Below, one piece after another: positions 8,179 through 16,015 of a stretch of DNA of 33,465 bases. Under the pieces are notes generated by a model. The model had not been told where the DNA came from. It did not search any database and was given only the letters and a program-made list of their open reading frames with translations. Position 1 is the stretch's first letter, and every line of letters starts with the position of its first letter. The DNA is from Ignavibacteriales bacterium. GTDB taxonomy: Bacteria; Bacteroidota; Ignavibacteria; Ignavibacteriales; Ignavibacteriaceae. The DNA lies in contig JACPGF010000145.1 in the NCBI GenBank assembly GCA_016182615.1, positions 1 through 33,465 of the forward strand, in the 5' to 3' direction. Position numbers and translations under genes: made by a program.

Positions 8179-9592
8179 AGACTTTAAAACCAAAAAAGCC
8201 ACAGAATTTTGCACTAAACACCGGCGATATTACCATATAAGTATCTGCCCGGTACGGAAGTGCAGAGCCGCCCCCGACTTTTATTGGAGTAAGTACTCTA
8301 AAATCAAATCCAAAAGTATTTGAAACAAGAAACTTGAATTTTACTCCCGCGAAAACCAGTTGCTCGGATAAATTATAGCTCATTTGTACCGATAAGGAGT
8401 GCGTGAGTAAACTGCCAACATTAGCCAATGTGCCTTCTCCTACCACAGCAAATTTGAATCCGGTTTTAACCGGTGCGCTTATTTCACTAATGGTCGGCTT
8501 TAACGGGTCATACGCGTAGTACTTAACATCAAATGCCGAGATACCAACACCAGCATCAATACCACCCAAATCGGATAACCGGGTCAGGTTGTTCCAGCTA
8601 AAGAAAAGATCAAAATAATTTCTGGTTGAATAGAAATTTGTTGGCTTCTCCCAAACAAAAGCCTCCGATTTGTTTGTGCCCACAGTAAACAATCCCGTCA
8701 AATTTAACTCTATATCTTCAAGTTCCGGGGTAATCTCTCCAAGAGGTTTACCCTTGAATTTAAAATAGAGCGGGGTACCCGTATGCTCCAGTAACCTGCC
8801 GGTAAGATTGTCATCAAACCCAAGGTCAGGCTGCACCGAGCGGATACCGATACCGAGTTCACCTATATAGGTGTATCCAGTTTTATTACTTTCGAGAGAA
8901 TCAATATAGTTAACCTTGAAACCGAGTATATAATCCGGGTGATACCATCCGGGCAATGATACATGCTCATTTCCCCAGCGGCCAATCGCAGAAAGCAGAT
9001 ACTTGTTCCGTGCTGATGTGGTAGTACTCCAGAACATCAACTCGGGTTCAGTTAAATGAAAGTATGCCTCAAAATTATACCCGGGCTTGTAATCAAAAAA
9101 CGATTTCGTTATATCATTGAGTGCGTATCCCTGCTTCTTCAAGTCATTATATAAGTCCTCACCAAGGATTTCTTTAATAAAAACGAAATCATGTACCGGA
9201 TCGAAAAAATACACGGCTGTGTCCAGACCGGCCTTCCGGCTTTCCTTGTAAAAACGCAAAATTTCAATTTCTTCATCATAGTAACGTTTCCGCAGGTCAA
9301 TAAATACATCACCGTCGTAAATACTTTTCGCCTCTTCCTCAACCATCTGAAGCGTTGGCTTTTTACCGTTAAAGCGAAGGGCGTTCTTTACAACAAATTT
9401 GTTGAATATCTCACGGACGAATACCGGATCGGTAACTATCCATGTCCTTTTTAAATCGTTAAAAGAAGCAGTATTATATTCTAAACCCCGGTAAATTTTT
9501 TGCAGCCGGGAGAGTTTAACTGTTTCACTTTCCGACTGTCCAAATAAGGGTAAAGCAAAAAGTACTATAATTAAAAAAAGTAACTGCCTCAT
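8162..9592 (-). CDS. Paralogue B2: secreted, predicted outer-membrane barrel of the GldLM-like locus
   Basis: Second copy of the gene at 11195-12601. From the ATG at 9592 the signal peptide is MRQLLFLIIVLFALPLFGQ. A conserved N-terminal domain follows (about 25-170), with LEYNT, FNDLK, WIVTDPVFVREIFNKFVVKN, GKKPTL and DLRKRYYDEEIE. These motifs are shared almost word for word with the other copy, so the domain is under selection. The rest is strand-rich (RNKYLLSAIGRWGN, LPGWYHPDYILG) and ends ADTYMVISPVFSAKF, as expected for a membrane barrel. The first copy stops at the equivalent place; this one runs on for 13 further residues into the 3' end of the convergent hydrolase gene, suggesting loss of the old stop codon. 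It is the last gene of the block. Function unknown; not recognisably GldN. Confidence 0.78.
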   Translation of the reverse strand: MRQLLFLIIVLFALPLFGQSESETVKLSRLQKIYRGLEYNTASFNDLKRTWIVTDPVFVREIFNKFVVKNALRFNGKKPTLQMVEEEAKSIYDGDVFIDLRKRYYDEEIEILRFYKESRKAGLDTAVYFFDPVHDFVFIKEILGEDLYNDLKKQGYALNDITKSFFDYKPGYNFEAYFHLTEPELMFWSTTTSARNKYLLSAIGRWGNEHVSLPGWYHPDYILGFKVNYIDSLESNKTGYTYIGELGIGIRSVQPDLGFDDNLTGRLLEHTGTPLYFKFKGKPLGEITPELEDIELNLTGLFTVGTNKSEAFVWEKPTNFYSTRNYFDLFFSWNNLTRLSDLGGIDAGVGISAFDVKYYAYDPLKPTISEISAPVKTGFKFAVVGEGTLANVGSLLTHSLSVQMSYNLSEQLVFAGVKFKFLVSNTFGFDFRVLTPIKVGGGSALPYRADTYMVISPVFSAKFCGFFGFKVFIQEK

Positions 9593-9608
9593 TGTCCGTG
9601 TTGTTATT

Positions 9609-11138
9609 TTATAAAGCATAGCGATACCGTAACTGTACTAATGAACTACCCTCTATCGGCTCCCATGAATATTTCACTCTAAACATTGGAGCTGAAACAT
9701 AATATGTTTCTAATCTAAAAACATGACCGTCTGCAAACTCTAAAAGTTTCATCCAGACGTGCAGTGATAGTTTTCCATCATAAAAACGGGACGATAAACT
9801 TAAAAAGTCTATATTCTGCGGCGCGAAATTCAATTGCAATCCAACAATTGGGTGAATTTTATTAAAAATCATTTTGCTGCCCGCGAGAACGCTGTTAACA
9901 TAATTGGCTTTGTAAACATCGTAGTTTCCCATGCCCACTTCAAGCCTGTAGCGAAGCGTGCGGTCTTCGCTTGAGTTCCAGTAAAAGTACATTGAAGACT
10001 CCCACTGCTTAAACGAAAAATATGCTAATGACGTGTCTGGCTTACCAAAAGAAACGTATGGCTTAGTGGCATCTTCGGAGCCAACTGAAAAATAAAAATT
10101 AAAAAATGGGAGGTCGTAGCCTTTTGTTCCCGAAATATCCAGGATAAAACCCGGACCGACATTTAGTATGGGCTTAGGGCCAAAAATAAACGGAAGTTTA
10201 CCAATTAACTTTGATGTATTTAACCGCATCCTCCCCATAAGTTTCGCATCAAGTATAAAATCGTTTTTCAGGTTTTGCGTGTTAGCAATCTGGCTAATAG
10301 AAAGTAACGAGCGGACACCCATCGTTAATGTCATTGGCTCCCAGGGAATCATATTAAGCGCCCTGGCGCTCGTGTTTACTTCCGCACTTAAAGAACTAAA
10401 TCCAAAATCCATCTGCTTGTGATAAAAGGAAACATGTGAGAATGACGCGTCAATGGAAAAATCACTTTCAGAAGATACCTCAGCAGTTGCACCTCGTCTT
10501 CTGGGCGCAATTTTTTTCAATTCATCGCCTGCCGGTTTCGGGAAACGGTGAATGGAATTTGCCCTATTATCATTAAGATAATCGGTATTATCTATACTGG
10601 TAATCCCTTTGCTCTTGGTTGATTTATCACCAATTCTTATACTTAACATCGAGGCCGGATCCTCCTCTTTCATTTTTCTGTCGGTTACAGCATACAACAG
10701 ATTGTAGAAATTGTTATTCGTAAAATACAACTCCTGTAAATCAGAAAAACTGAGTATCACAGTTGTATCAATCTGCGGGCCGGATGAAGCATCGCCAAAG
10801 AACTTATCCGAAGCTGCTGCCTTATCCTCAATTTTTTTTACAGCTAATAATACCAGAGAATCTAACTCGAGATTTTCTTTAAGTATTACAATAGAGTACA
10901 TGACTCCTTCTTTACTTATCAGGCTCGCCGTACGTCCGCCGTGTACCTTAGGTATATTTGAAAGCTGGCTTGCTTCTTCTGCTGTCGGTTGGAAACTTAC
11001 TGAATATAAATTGAGATATTTTTTATCTACGAGAAGTTTTTTTTCAACCTTTAAATAAAAATCCTCAACAAGACCTTGGGAACGAAGATAACCGGAAACA
11101 CACAAAAGAAGAATCAGAAAAAAAACAAAATTCTTCAT
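9609..11138 (-). CDS. Paralogue A2: secreted, predicted outer-membrane barrel of the GldLM-like locus
   Basis: Second copy of the gene at 12617-14140. The ATG at 11138 is preferred over an upstream TTG because it begins a clean signal peptide (MKNFVFFLILLLCVSGYLRSQ). Shared motifs with copy one include KYLNLYSVSF near the N-terminus, GPQIDT, SIDNTDYLNDNRANSIHRFPK, an RRRGA basic patch, SFSHVSFYHKQMDFGFSSLS, SSMYFYWNSSE, YDVYKANYVNS, NFAPQNIDF, WMKLLEFADGHVFR and the C-terminal LVQLRYRYAL. The alternating aromatic strands and the RYRY ending fit an outer-membrane barrel behind a periplasmic N-terminal domain. It starts 48 bases downstream of the first module and after a terminator, so its transcription is probably reduced or separately driven. 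It lies 16 bases before the B2 gene. Function unknown. Confidence 0.78.
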   Translation of the reverse strand: MKNFVFFLILLLCVSGYLRSQGLVEDFYLKVEKKLLVDKKYLNLYSVSFQPTAEEASQLSNIPKVHGGRTASLISKEGVMYSIVILKENLELDSLVLLAVKKIEDKAAASDKFFGDASSGPQIDTTVILSFSDLQELYFTNNNFYNLLYAVTDRKMKEEDPASMLSIRIGDKSTKSKGITSIDNTDYLNDNRANSIHRFPKPAGDELKKIAPRRRGATAEVSSESDFSIDASFSHVSFYHKQMDFGFSSLSAEVNTSARALNMIPWEPMTLTMGVRSLLSISQIANTQNLKNDFILDAKLMGRMRLNTSKLIGKLPFIFGPKPILNVGPGFILDISGTKGYDLPFFNFYFSVGSEDATKPYVSFGKPDTSLAYFSFKQWESSMYFYWNSSEDRTLRYRLEVGMGNYDVYKANYVNSVLAGSKMIFNKIHPIVGLQLNFAPQNIDFLSLSSRFYDGKLSLHVWMKLLEFADGHVFRLETYYVSAPMFRVKYSWEPIEGSSLVQLRYRYAL

Positions 11139-11159
11139 ACACTTCAATGGCTAATTTGT

Positions 11160-11189
11160 GAAAAAGGCAGGAATCGAAATTCCTGCCTT
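11160..11189 (-). terminator. Intrinsic terminator between the two module copies
   Basis: On the minus strand an 11-bp perfect stem (AAGGCAGGAAT with ATTCCTGCCTT, bases 11164-11174 and 11179-11189) closes a TTCG tetraloop and is followed by TTTTTC. It lies just after the stop of the first B gene and before the second A gene, so it separates transcription of the two module copies or attenuates it. Confidence 0.85.
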
Positions 11190-11194
11190 ATGTA

Positions 11195-12601
11195 TTAATA
11201 GTTAATTCTTAATATTGGAGAGAATACGATGTAAGTATCAGGCCTCCATCGTTTCGTTTTGTTATCTGCACCAAATCCTTGCATTATCCGGGTATCAAAT
11301 CCAAACTGATCGCTTAACATAACTTTCGAGAAAATACCGAGAGAACCATATCCTTCCGTATCGTAAGATACCTGGAACGATACATTGTGCTGTATTAATC
11401 CACCGGTGCGTGAAACACCAACATTAAAAAACACATTGTGGCGATACTTATCAATAAAACTTTTCTTCTTATCGATATCGGTAATTTTCGAAACTTTTGG
11501 GTCGAGCACATAACGGTAGATATCCGAAGTGGCAAAACCACCGCCAACTTCCAAACTGCCAATATCTCCTAAATTGTATAAATCTTTTTGTTTAATTTCA
11601 AGTATCCCAAAGCTTTTTACCGCGTACAGAGTATCCTTGTTCGAAGGGAGAAATTCTTTTGTACTGAACTCACCAAGTGTATATTTACCTTCGATATTAA
11701 TAACTAAACCTTCAACACCGTCAATAATATATTTTAATACGTCGCCACTTGCCCGGCCATATATTGCTTGTCCAACTGGCCGTAAATACTTTCTCCCTTT
11801 CAGATCACCCAAAAACGGCCTGCCGGCAGGAAGCACCAGACCAATTCCTATATCATAAAGATACTTGGATGGATCATTTGAAACGGCTTGAAAATAAGTT
11901 AACTCAGAGCCAACAATGTATTCACCGGAATACCAACCCGGCAATGTCAGCTGATTACTGCCCCATTTTCCAAACACTGAAAGTAAATATTTGTTCCTTC
12001 CGCCGGAGGTTGTATTCCAATACGTAAGTTTCGGATCCAATAGGCTCAAATTAACATCATAGAAATAGCCATACTTTGAATCATAAGTCGATTTTGTCAG
12101 ATTGCTATAAAAATATCCTTGTGTACGGATTTTTTCATAGATTTTTTCGCCAACAATATCACGTAATAAAAACGGATCACGGACAGGATCAGTTAAATAA
12201 GCAGGAGCATCTTTTTGCAATTCCTGCTCAGGAATAAAGGCAAAAAACTCGATTTCATCGTCGTAGTAACGTTTCCGCAAATCAACTACTATGGTGCCAT
12301 CATAAATAAAATCTGTTTTTTGCTTTACCGTGGCAAGCGTCAGCTTTTTTCCGCCTTCACGCAATGCATCGCGGACTACAAAACGGTTGTAGATTTCACG
12401 CACCAAAAGTGGATCACTGATAATCCATTTTTGCTTTAAGTCGTTAAATGCAATGGTATTGTACTCAAGGCTCTGATATACTGTTTGCACTTTTTCGTAT
12501 GGAGTAGCAGCAGGTACCGGTTGTTGCTCTTGAGCAAAAACTGACGAAACACCAAAAACTATTACTGTAATATATATTGATAAAAATAATTTCAACTTCA
12601 T
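11195..12601 (-). CDS. Paralogue B1: secreted, predicted outer-membrane barrel of the GldLM-like locus
   Basis: I do not recognise a named family. The ATG at 12601 is chosen because GAGAGG lies about 8 bases upstream and the signal peptide then starts correctly (MKLKLFLSIYITVIVFG, cleaved near VFA/QEQ). Residues 35-170 form the domain conserved with B2: LEYNTIAFNDLKQKWIISDP, VREIYNRFVVRDALR, GKKLTL, IYDGTIVVDLRKRYYDDEIE. The remainder is strand-rich (YGYFYDVNLSLLDPKLTYWN, RNKYLLSVFGKWGSNQLTLP) and ends DTYIVFSPILRINY. A final aromatic residue is usual for barrels inserted by the BAM machinery. Position in the operon resembles that of GldN/PorN after GldM, but I see no GldN motif. It begins 15 bases after the A1 stop and is followed by a terminator. 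Confidence 0.8.
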   Translation of the reverse strand: MKLKLFLSIYITVIVFGVSSVFAQEQQPVPAATPYEKVQTVYQSLEYNTIAFNDLKQKWIISDPLLVREIYNRFVVRDALREGGKKLTLATVKQKTDFIYDGTIVVDLRKRYYDDEIEFFAFIPEQELQKDAPAYLTDPVRDPFLLRDIVGEKIYEKIRTQGYFYSNLTKSTYDSKYGYFYDVNLSLLDPKLTYWNTTSGGRNKYLLSVFGKWGSNQLTLPGWYSGEYIVGSELTYFQAVSNDPSKYLYDIGIGLVLPAGRPFLGDLKGRKYLRPVGQAIYGRASGDVLKYIIDGVEGLVINIEGKYTLGEFSTKEFLPSNKDTLYAVKSFGILEIKQKDLYNLGDIGSLEVGGGFATSDIYRYVLDPKVSKITDIDKKKSFIDKYRHNVFFNVGVSRTGGLIQHNVSFQVSYDTEGYGSLGIFSKVMLSDQFGFDTRIMQGFGADNKTKRWRPDTYIVFSPILRINY

Positions 12602-12616
12602 TGTCACACCTCTCAA

Positions 12617-14140
12617 TTAAAAACCGTATCTGTAACGAATCTGAACGAGTGCACCACCTTTGGCTTCCCAATTACGAACCGGCCGCCCGACCGGAGGAGA
12701 AATCAAAGTTCCGCCAAACCGGAACACGTGGCCATCTTCCAACTCCATCAATTTCAACCAGCCCGTTACACGTGCCTGTCCATCAAAGAAACGTATTTCA
12801 CCATGATATATATCGACATTACCCGGTGCAAAATTAAAGTGCAGGGTAAGTGATGGGAAAAATTTATCTTGAACAAGCTTTTTGGTACTTGGGGCTTTTG
12901 CTGTTGCATTGGCGTAAATTGCTTCATAAATATCATAATATCCTAAGCCAACATCCAGCCTGAACCGGCTGATCATTGTTTCGCTTGTATTCCAGTAAAA
13001 AGACATGGAAGCTTCAAATGAACTGATATTATAGTAAGCGGCATATTTCTTTTGTTTGTTTAATGCTTTTGTCGATGGATTCGATAGCGAAGGAGCTGCG
13101 CCGGACATAACATACAAATTCAAGAACGGAAGTCCGAATGGCCTTGTTAGGCTAACATCAATACCTCCGGCGGTGCCAAGCATCAGTTTAGGTTTACTTG
13201 CACCCATAAACGGTAATGAGCCCGGCAAATCGGCCATATCAAGTGCTACGCGGGCCAAAAGTTTTGCATCAATTACCAATGCTTTGTCGATATCCTCTTT
13301 TTTATCAGAGAGGTTAACCAAAGTCCTAAACGCACTATTAACAGACATTTGCTGGAAGGGCAGTAAATTTAACATTCTCTCTTCAACGCCTAACTCCAAA
13401 CTTGCACCACCCAATGAAAAATCCATTGATCGGTGAGAAAAACTTACACTAGTAAATCCGGCATCAATTCTGTATTCAACAGAATCAGTAGCTGTTTGTT
13501 GGGCTCCGCGCCTTCCTTTTACAACTATTTTTTGTTTGGGGTACCAGTGAAGGTTATTTGCCCGTTGAAAATTAAGGAAGTCTGTATTATCACGCGATGA
13601 AATACCAAGGCTGGTCTTTATCTCGTTATCAGGCTGAATTTTTAACAACGAACTTACCGGCTGATCGGGGTTATCCAGTATATAGCGGTATATTTCGTTG
13701 TAAAACAGACTGTACACTTCAGGTTTAACTGCCTGAATATTATACAAATCCTTATAAGTTAGGGCACGGATAGTATCACTCTGTGGACCACCGGTTGAAC
13801 TAAACATACCGGCGCCTTCACCCTGGCTTTTGTCGGTAATTTCATCTATATATAATACTATAATAGAATCCAGACCTACTGCATCCTTGAGGAAAACAAC
13901 ATTGTATGTAATGTTATCTGCTGCCTTAAACGTGAACGGTTCCCGATAGTTGGTTCTTGGAACACCTTTTAACAAATCATTAATTTTATTATTAGGAAAA
14001 TTTATATAATGAATGTTAAGGTATTTATTATCCTTGCGGAGTTTAAGATCCACCTGATCAAGAAGCTCATCCAGATTTTGGCCAATTAACGGTATTAACA
14101 AACCGTAAAATAAAACTAAGCTGATGATCCTTTTTATCAT
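12617..14140 (-). CDS. Paralogue A1: secreted, predicted outer-membrane barrel of the GldLM-like locus
   Basis: No named family recognised. Signal peptide: MIKRIISLVLFYGLLIPLIGQ. The N-terminal 200 residues look periplasmic (KYLNIHYINF, FTFKAADNITYNVVFL, GPQSDT, SSRDNTDFLNFQRANNLHW), then a basic KGRRGA patch. Long amphipathic strands follow (RIDAGFTSVSFSHRSMDFSL, EASMSFYWNTSE, YYDIYEAIYAN, LTLHFNFAPGNVDIY, WLKLMELEDGHVFRFGG), and the protein ends ALVQIRYRYGF with a terminal Phe, a good barrel signature. Every one of these landmarks recurs in the A2 copy at 9609-11138. It lies 39 bases after the periplasmic protein gene and is tightly linked to B1. The role is inferred as the outer-membrane part of the motor complex; this is not demonstrated. 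Confidence 0.8.
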   Translation of the reverse strand: MIKRIISLVLFYGLLIPLIGQNLDELLDQVDLKLRKDNKYLNIHYINFPNNKINDLLKGVPRTNYREPFTFKAADNITYNVVFLKDAVGLDSIIVLYIDEITDKSQGEGAGMFSSTGGPQSDTIRALTYKDLYNIQAVKPEVYSLFYNEIYRYILDNPDQPVSSLLKIQPDNEIKTSLGISSRDNTDFLNFQRANNLHWYPKQKIVVKGRRGAQQTATDSVEYRIDAGFTSVSFSHRSMDFSLGGASLELGVEERMLNLLPFQQMSVNSAFRTLVNLSDKKEDIDKALVIDAKLLARVALDMADLPGSLPFMGASKPKLMLGTAGGIDVSLTRPFGLPFLNLYVMSGAAPSLSNPSTKALNKQKKYAAYYNISSFEASMSFYWNTSETMISRFRLDVGLGYYDIYEAIYANATAKAPSTKKLVQDKFFPSLTLHFNFAPGNVDIYHGEIRFFDGQARVTGWLKLMELEDGHVFRFGGTLISPPVGRPVRNWEAKGGALVQIRYRYGF

Positions 14141-14179
14141 ACTGCTCCCGGAAATAACCTTTCTAAAATTGTAATATGA

Positions 14180-15253
14180 CTATTTTATGACTACTGCGTA
14201 AAATTCTTTTCTTATTTGTTCACCAAACTGAGTACGGAAAGAAACGGTCAGTTTAATATTCTCTGAATCACCGATTTTCATGTTGGCAAGAAATTCTTCG
14301 TTAAATTTCATATCAACTATGGTAAATGGTTTGGCCTTACGTGCCGTAGCACTTGCAATAAAGTTTTCGGGTTCAGAAACAACGCGTAAATTCTGTAACT
14401 CAGGAACAGTAACGGCAAAACCACCGGGAGTATCTCCGGTATAAATAAAAAATACCTGCTTTGCCATATCATTATCTACGCTCAGATAATAGTTCTCATC
14501 CGGTTTATCTTGTTTCCATGTGGTAAACTGGCTGATAGTTGGCTGCATTAAACTGCATTCCCAAACCGACTGCATGGTTTTCTTTGTACTCGGATCAAGA
14601 TAAGTAAATTCTTTGCCTTGATAGAGACCTTTAATAGAAAGCTTTTTACCACAATTCGATACCATGTTAAAAACAGAATCCAGTTTCACAACCGATCCGT
14701 GTCCCTGAACAATTGGTGTTTTTCCACCATCAGTAATTTCAAAACTGTATGCATTGGGATCCGGATAGTCCACTGTCGCGAAACTAAACGTTTCTTTCTC
14801 TCCGTAAAAATATTTATCCCTTAGTTTAACAGGAGCCGCCAATGTTGGGTTATAAGCAATAACCATGTAATAAACATCTGCTTTAACCGAACCGATTTCT
14901 CCTGACATGTTAATGCCAACTTTAACATAATAGGTACCAGGCTGTTCAACCATATCAGATAGAACTGCCCACACTGTTGTCCCTCTGCCACCCTTGGTGG
15001 CAATTGCCAAATCTTCTTTTTTCGGTTTTTGTGTTATTTTTTTTATGTCACGGATTTTTTTCATACCCCCGTCCAATAACTCAGCTGAAATATCTAATTT
15101 CAGCACATTCGCAAAAACCAGTGCGCCCACAGAGGGAGCGTCGAAATTCTGAAGGACTGCTACCTTAATGGTATCTTTAACATCAACCTTCTGGGCAAAT
15201 GTATTACTAACCAATACAAGCAATACCATGGACAGAATGATTAATTTTTTCAT
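14180..15253 (-). CDS. Periplasmic beta-rich protein, possible detached GldM C-terminal half
   Basis: A 357-residue exported protein with signal peptide MKKLIILSMVLLVLVSNTFA cut before QKVDV. No lipobox and no other membrane helix. The mature part reads as consecutive beta-sandwich (Ig-like) domains: residues about 25-135 (ending TYYVKVGINMSGEIG, VKADVYYMVIAY), 135-245 (KYFYGEKETFSFATVDYPDP) and 245-357 (YYLSVDNDMAKQVFFIYTGD, ENIKLTVSFRTQFGEQIRKEF). GldM/PorM in Bacteroidota is one inner-membrane helix followed by four such periplasmic domains. The upstream gene encodes the helix plus only one domain. The simplest reading is that the tall periplasmic stalk is split into two polypeptides. This is architectural inference; residue-level homology to GldM cannot be shown by eye. 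Confidence 0.7.
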   Translation of the reverse strand: MKKLIILSMVLLVLVSNTFAQKVDVKDTIKVAVLQNFDAPSVGALVFANVLKLDISAELLDGGMKKIRDIKKITQKPKKEDLAIATKGGRGTTVWAVLSDMVEQPGTYYVKVGINMSGEIGSVKADVYYMVIAYNPTLAAPVKLRDKYFYGEKETFSFATVDYPDPNAYSFEITDGGKTPIVQGHGSVVKLDSVFNMVSNCGKKLSIKGLYQGKEFTYLDPSTKKTMQSVWECSLMQPTISQFTTWKQDKPDENYYLSVDNDMAKQVFFIYTGDTPGGFAVTVPELQNLRVVSEPENFIASATARKAKPFTIVDMKFNEEFLANMKIGDSENIKLTVSFRTQFGEQIRKEFYAVVIK

Positions 15254-15318
15254 GGAAAACTACCTCTGCGATTAATTAAATAATTAATAGTGACTCTTCT
15301 TATAATAAATAATATAAT

Positions 15319-15338
15319 AGGCAGGCCAAAACCTGCCT
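15319..15338 (-). other. Hairpin between the GldM-like gene and the periplasmic-protein gene
   Basis: AGGCAGG (15319-15325) pairs with CCTGCCT (15332-15338) around a 6-base loop, 10 bases after the stop of the GldM-like gene. On the minus strand it is followed by ATTATATTATT, not a T-run. It is more likely an attenuator or RNA-processing/stability element than a full terminator. The gap here (94 bases) is the largest in the first five genes. Confidence 0.5.
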
Positions 15339-15347
15339 TTTAACCTT

Positions 15348-15977
15348 TTAAAAAACTATTTGGGCACCTGCTTTTTTAACTCCGCCCTGCCGCTTAGCAC
15401 TAATAGCGAACTTATCCTTGTTACTTATTGCTGTTGTTAAATTGCCCACCATAACTTTAAGAGAGTCAAGGAGGGGAGTTCCATGAAGATATTCAGGAAA
15501 CTTTCTGTCAACCTGACATTGAGCAATAAATTTATAATCGCCTTCAGAGTTAATTTTTGCTAAAAAGGTTGCATTACCCTGTTCATCGTTCAACACTTTA
15601 TATTTTTCAGTGCCATCACCGGTGCTTACGCCGCCCGAAGGCCAACCGTCCGGTACTTTCGATGAAGGATCTACATCAACGTGGTATTTTACCTCTTTCT
15701 TCTCTTCATCGGCTACAAGGCCAACCACAGAAAGTACCACAGTTGCATCATTATTTTCAGTTGCACCCACGTTGTAATCTAATGCCTTGGGTGTAACAGA
15801 GAGCTGTATAGGTAACTTATATGAATTAGCGATGCTTCCTAACATATTCGTCCGAATATGGGCTTCAACTTCTTCCAATTCATCTCTTTCAGTTATCACA
15901 ATAAGCAACTCTACAATCAGTACTATATAAAGTACGAAATAGAGCATTTTAGCGCCTGAACCGCCGCCTTTTGCCAT
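15348..15977 (-). CDS. GldM/PorM-like motor subunit, short form
   Basis: A 209-residue protein with one N-terminal membrane helix (about 11-29) after a short Gly-rich cytoplasmic tail (MAKGGGSGAK), then a periplasmic stalk. This is the topology of GldM/PorM, which with GldL forms the proton-driven rotary motor of the type IX secretion and gliding systems. Just after the helix comes an acidic helix (ITERDELEEVEAHIRTNM). An Ig-like domain follows (about 55-165; YHVDVDPSSKVP, GDYKFIAQCQVD). Glu23 lies within the membrane helix; a Lys (10) sits where GldM of Flavobacterium carries an Arg near the membrane. Bacteroidota GldM is about 510-520 residues, so about 300 residues are missing here and may be supplied by the next gene. 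The assignment rests mainly on topology and on the adjacent GldL-like gene. Confidence 0.7.
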   Translation of the reverse strand: MAKGGGSGAKMLYFVLYIVLIVELLIVITERDELEEVEAHIRTNMLGSIANSYKLPIQLSVTPKALDYNVGATENNDATVVLSVVGLVADEEKKEVKYHVDVDPSSKVPDGWPSGGVSTGDGTEKYKVLNDEQGNATFLAKINSEGDYKFIAQCQVDRKFPEYLHGTPLLDSLKVMVGNLTTAISNKDKFAISAKRQGGVKKAGAQIVF

Positions 15978-16015
15978 TTTTGTCTCCTTTTCTGCGTATT
16001 CTTAAAAATTCTTAT

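Noticed and set aside
11195-12601. Assigning the B proteins as GldN/PorN from their position after a GldM-like gene
   Set aside because: No GldN sequence motif is visible, and both copies look like barrel proteins with an aromatic end; position alone is not enough.
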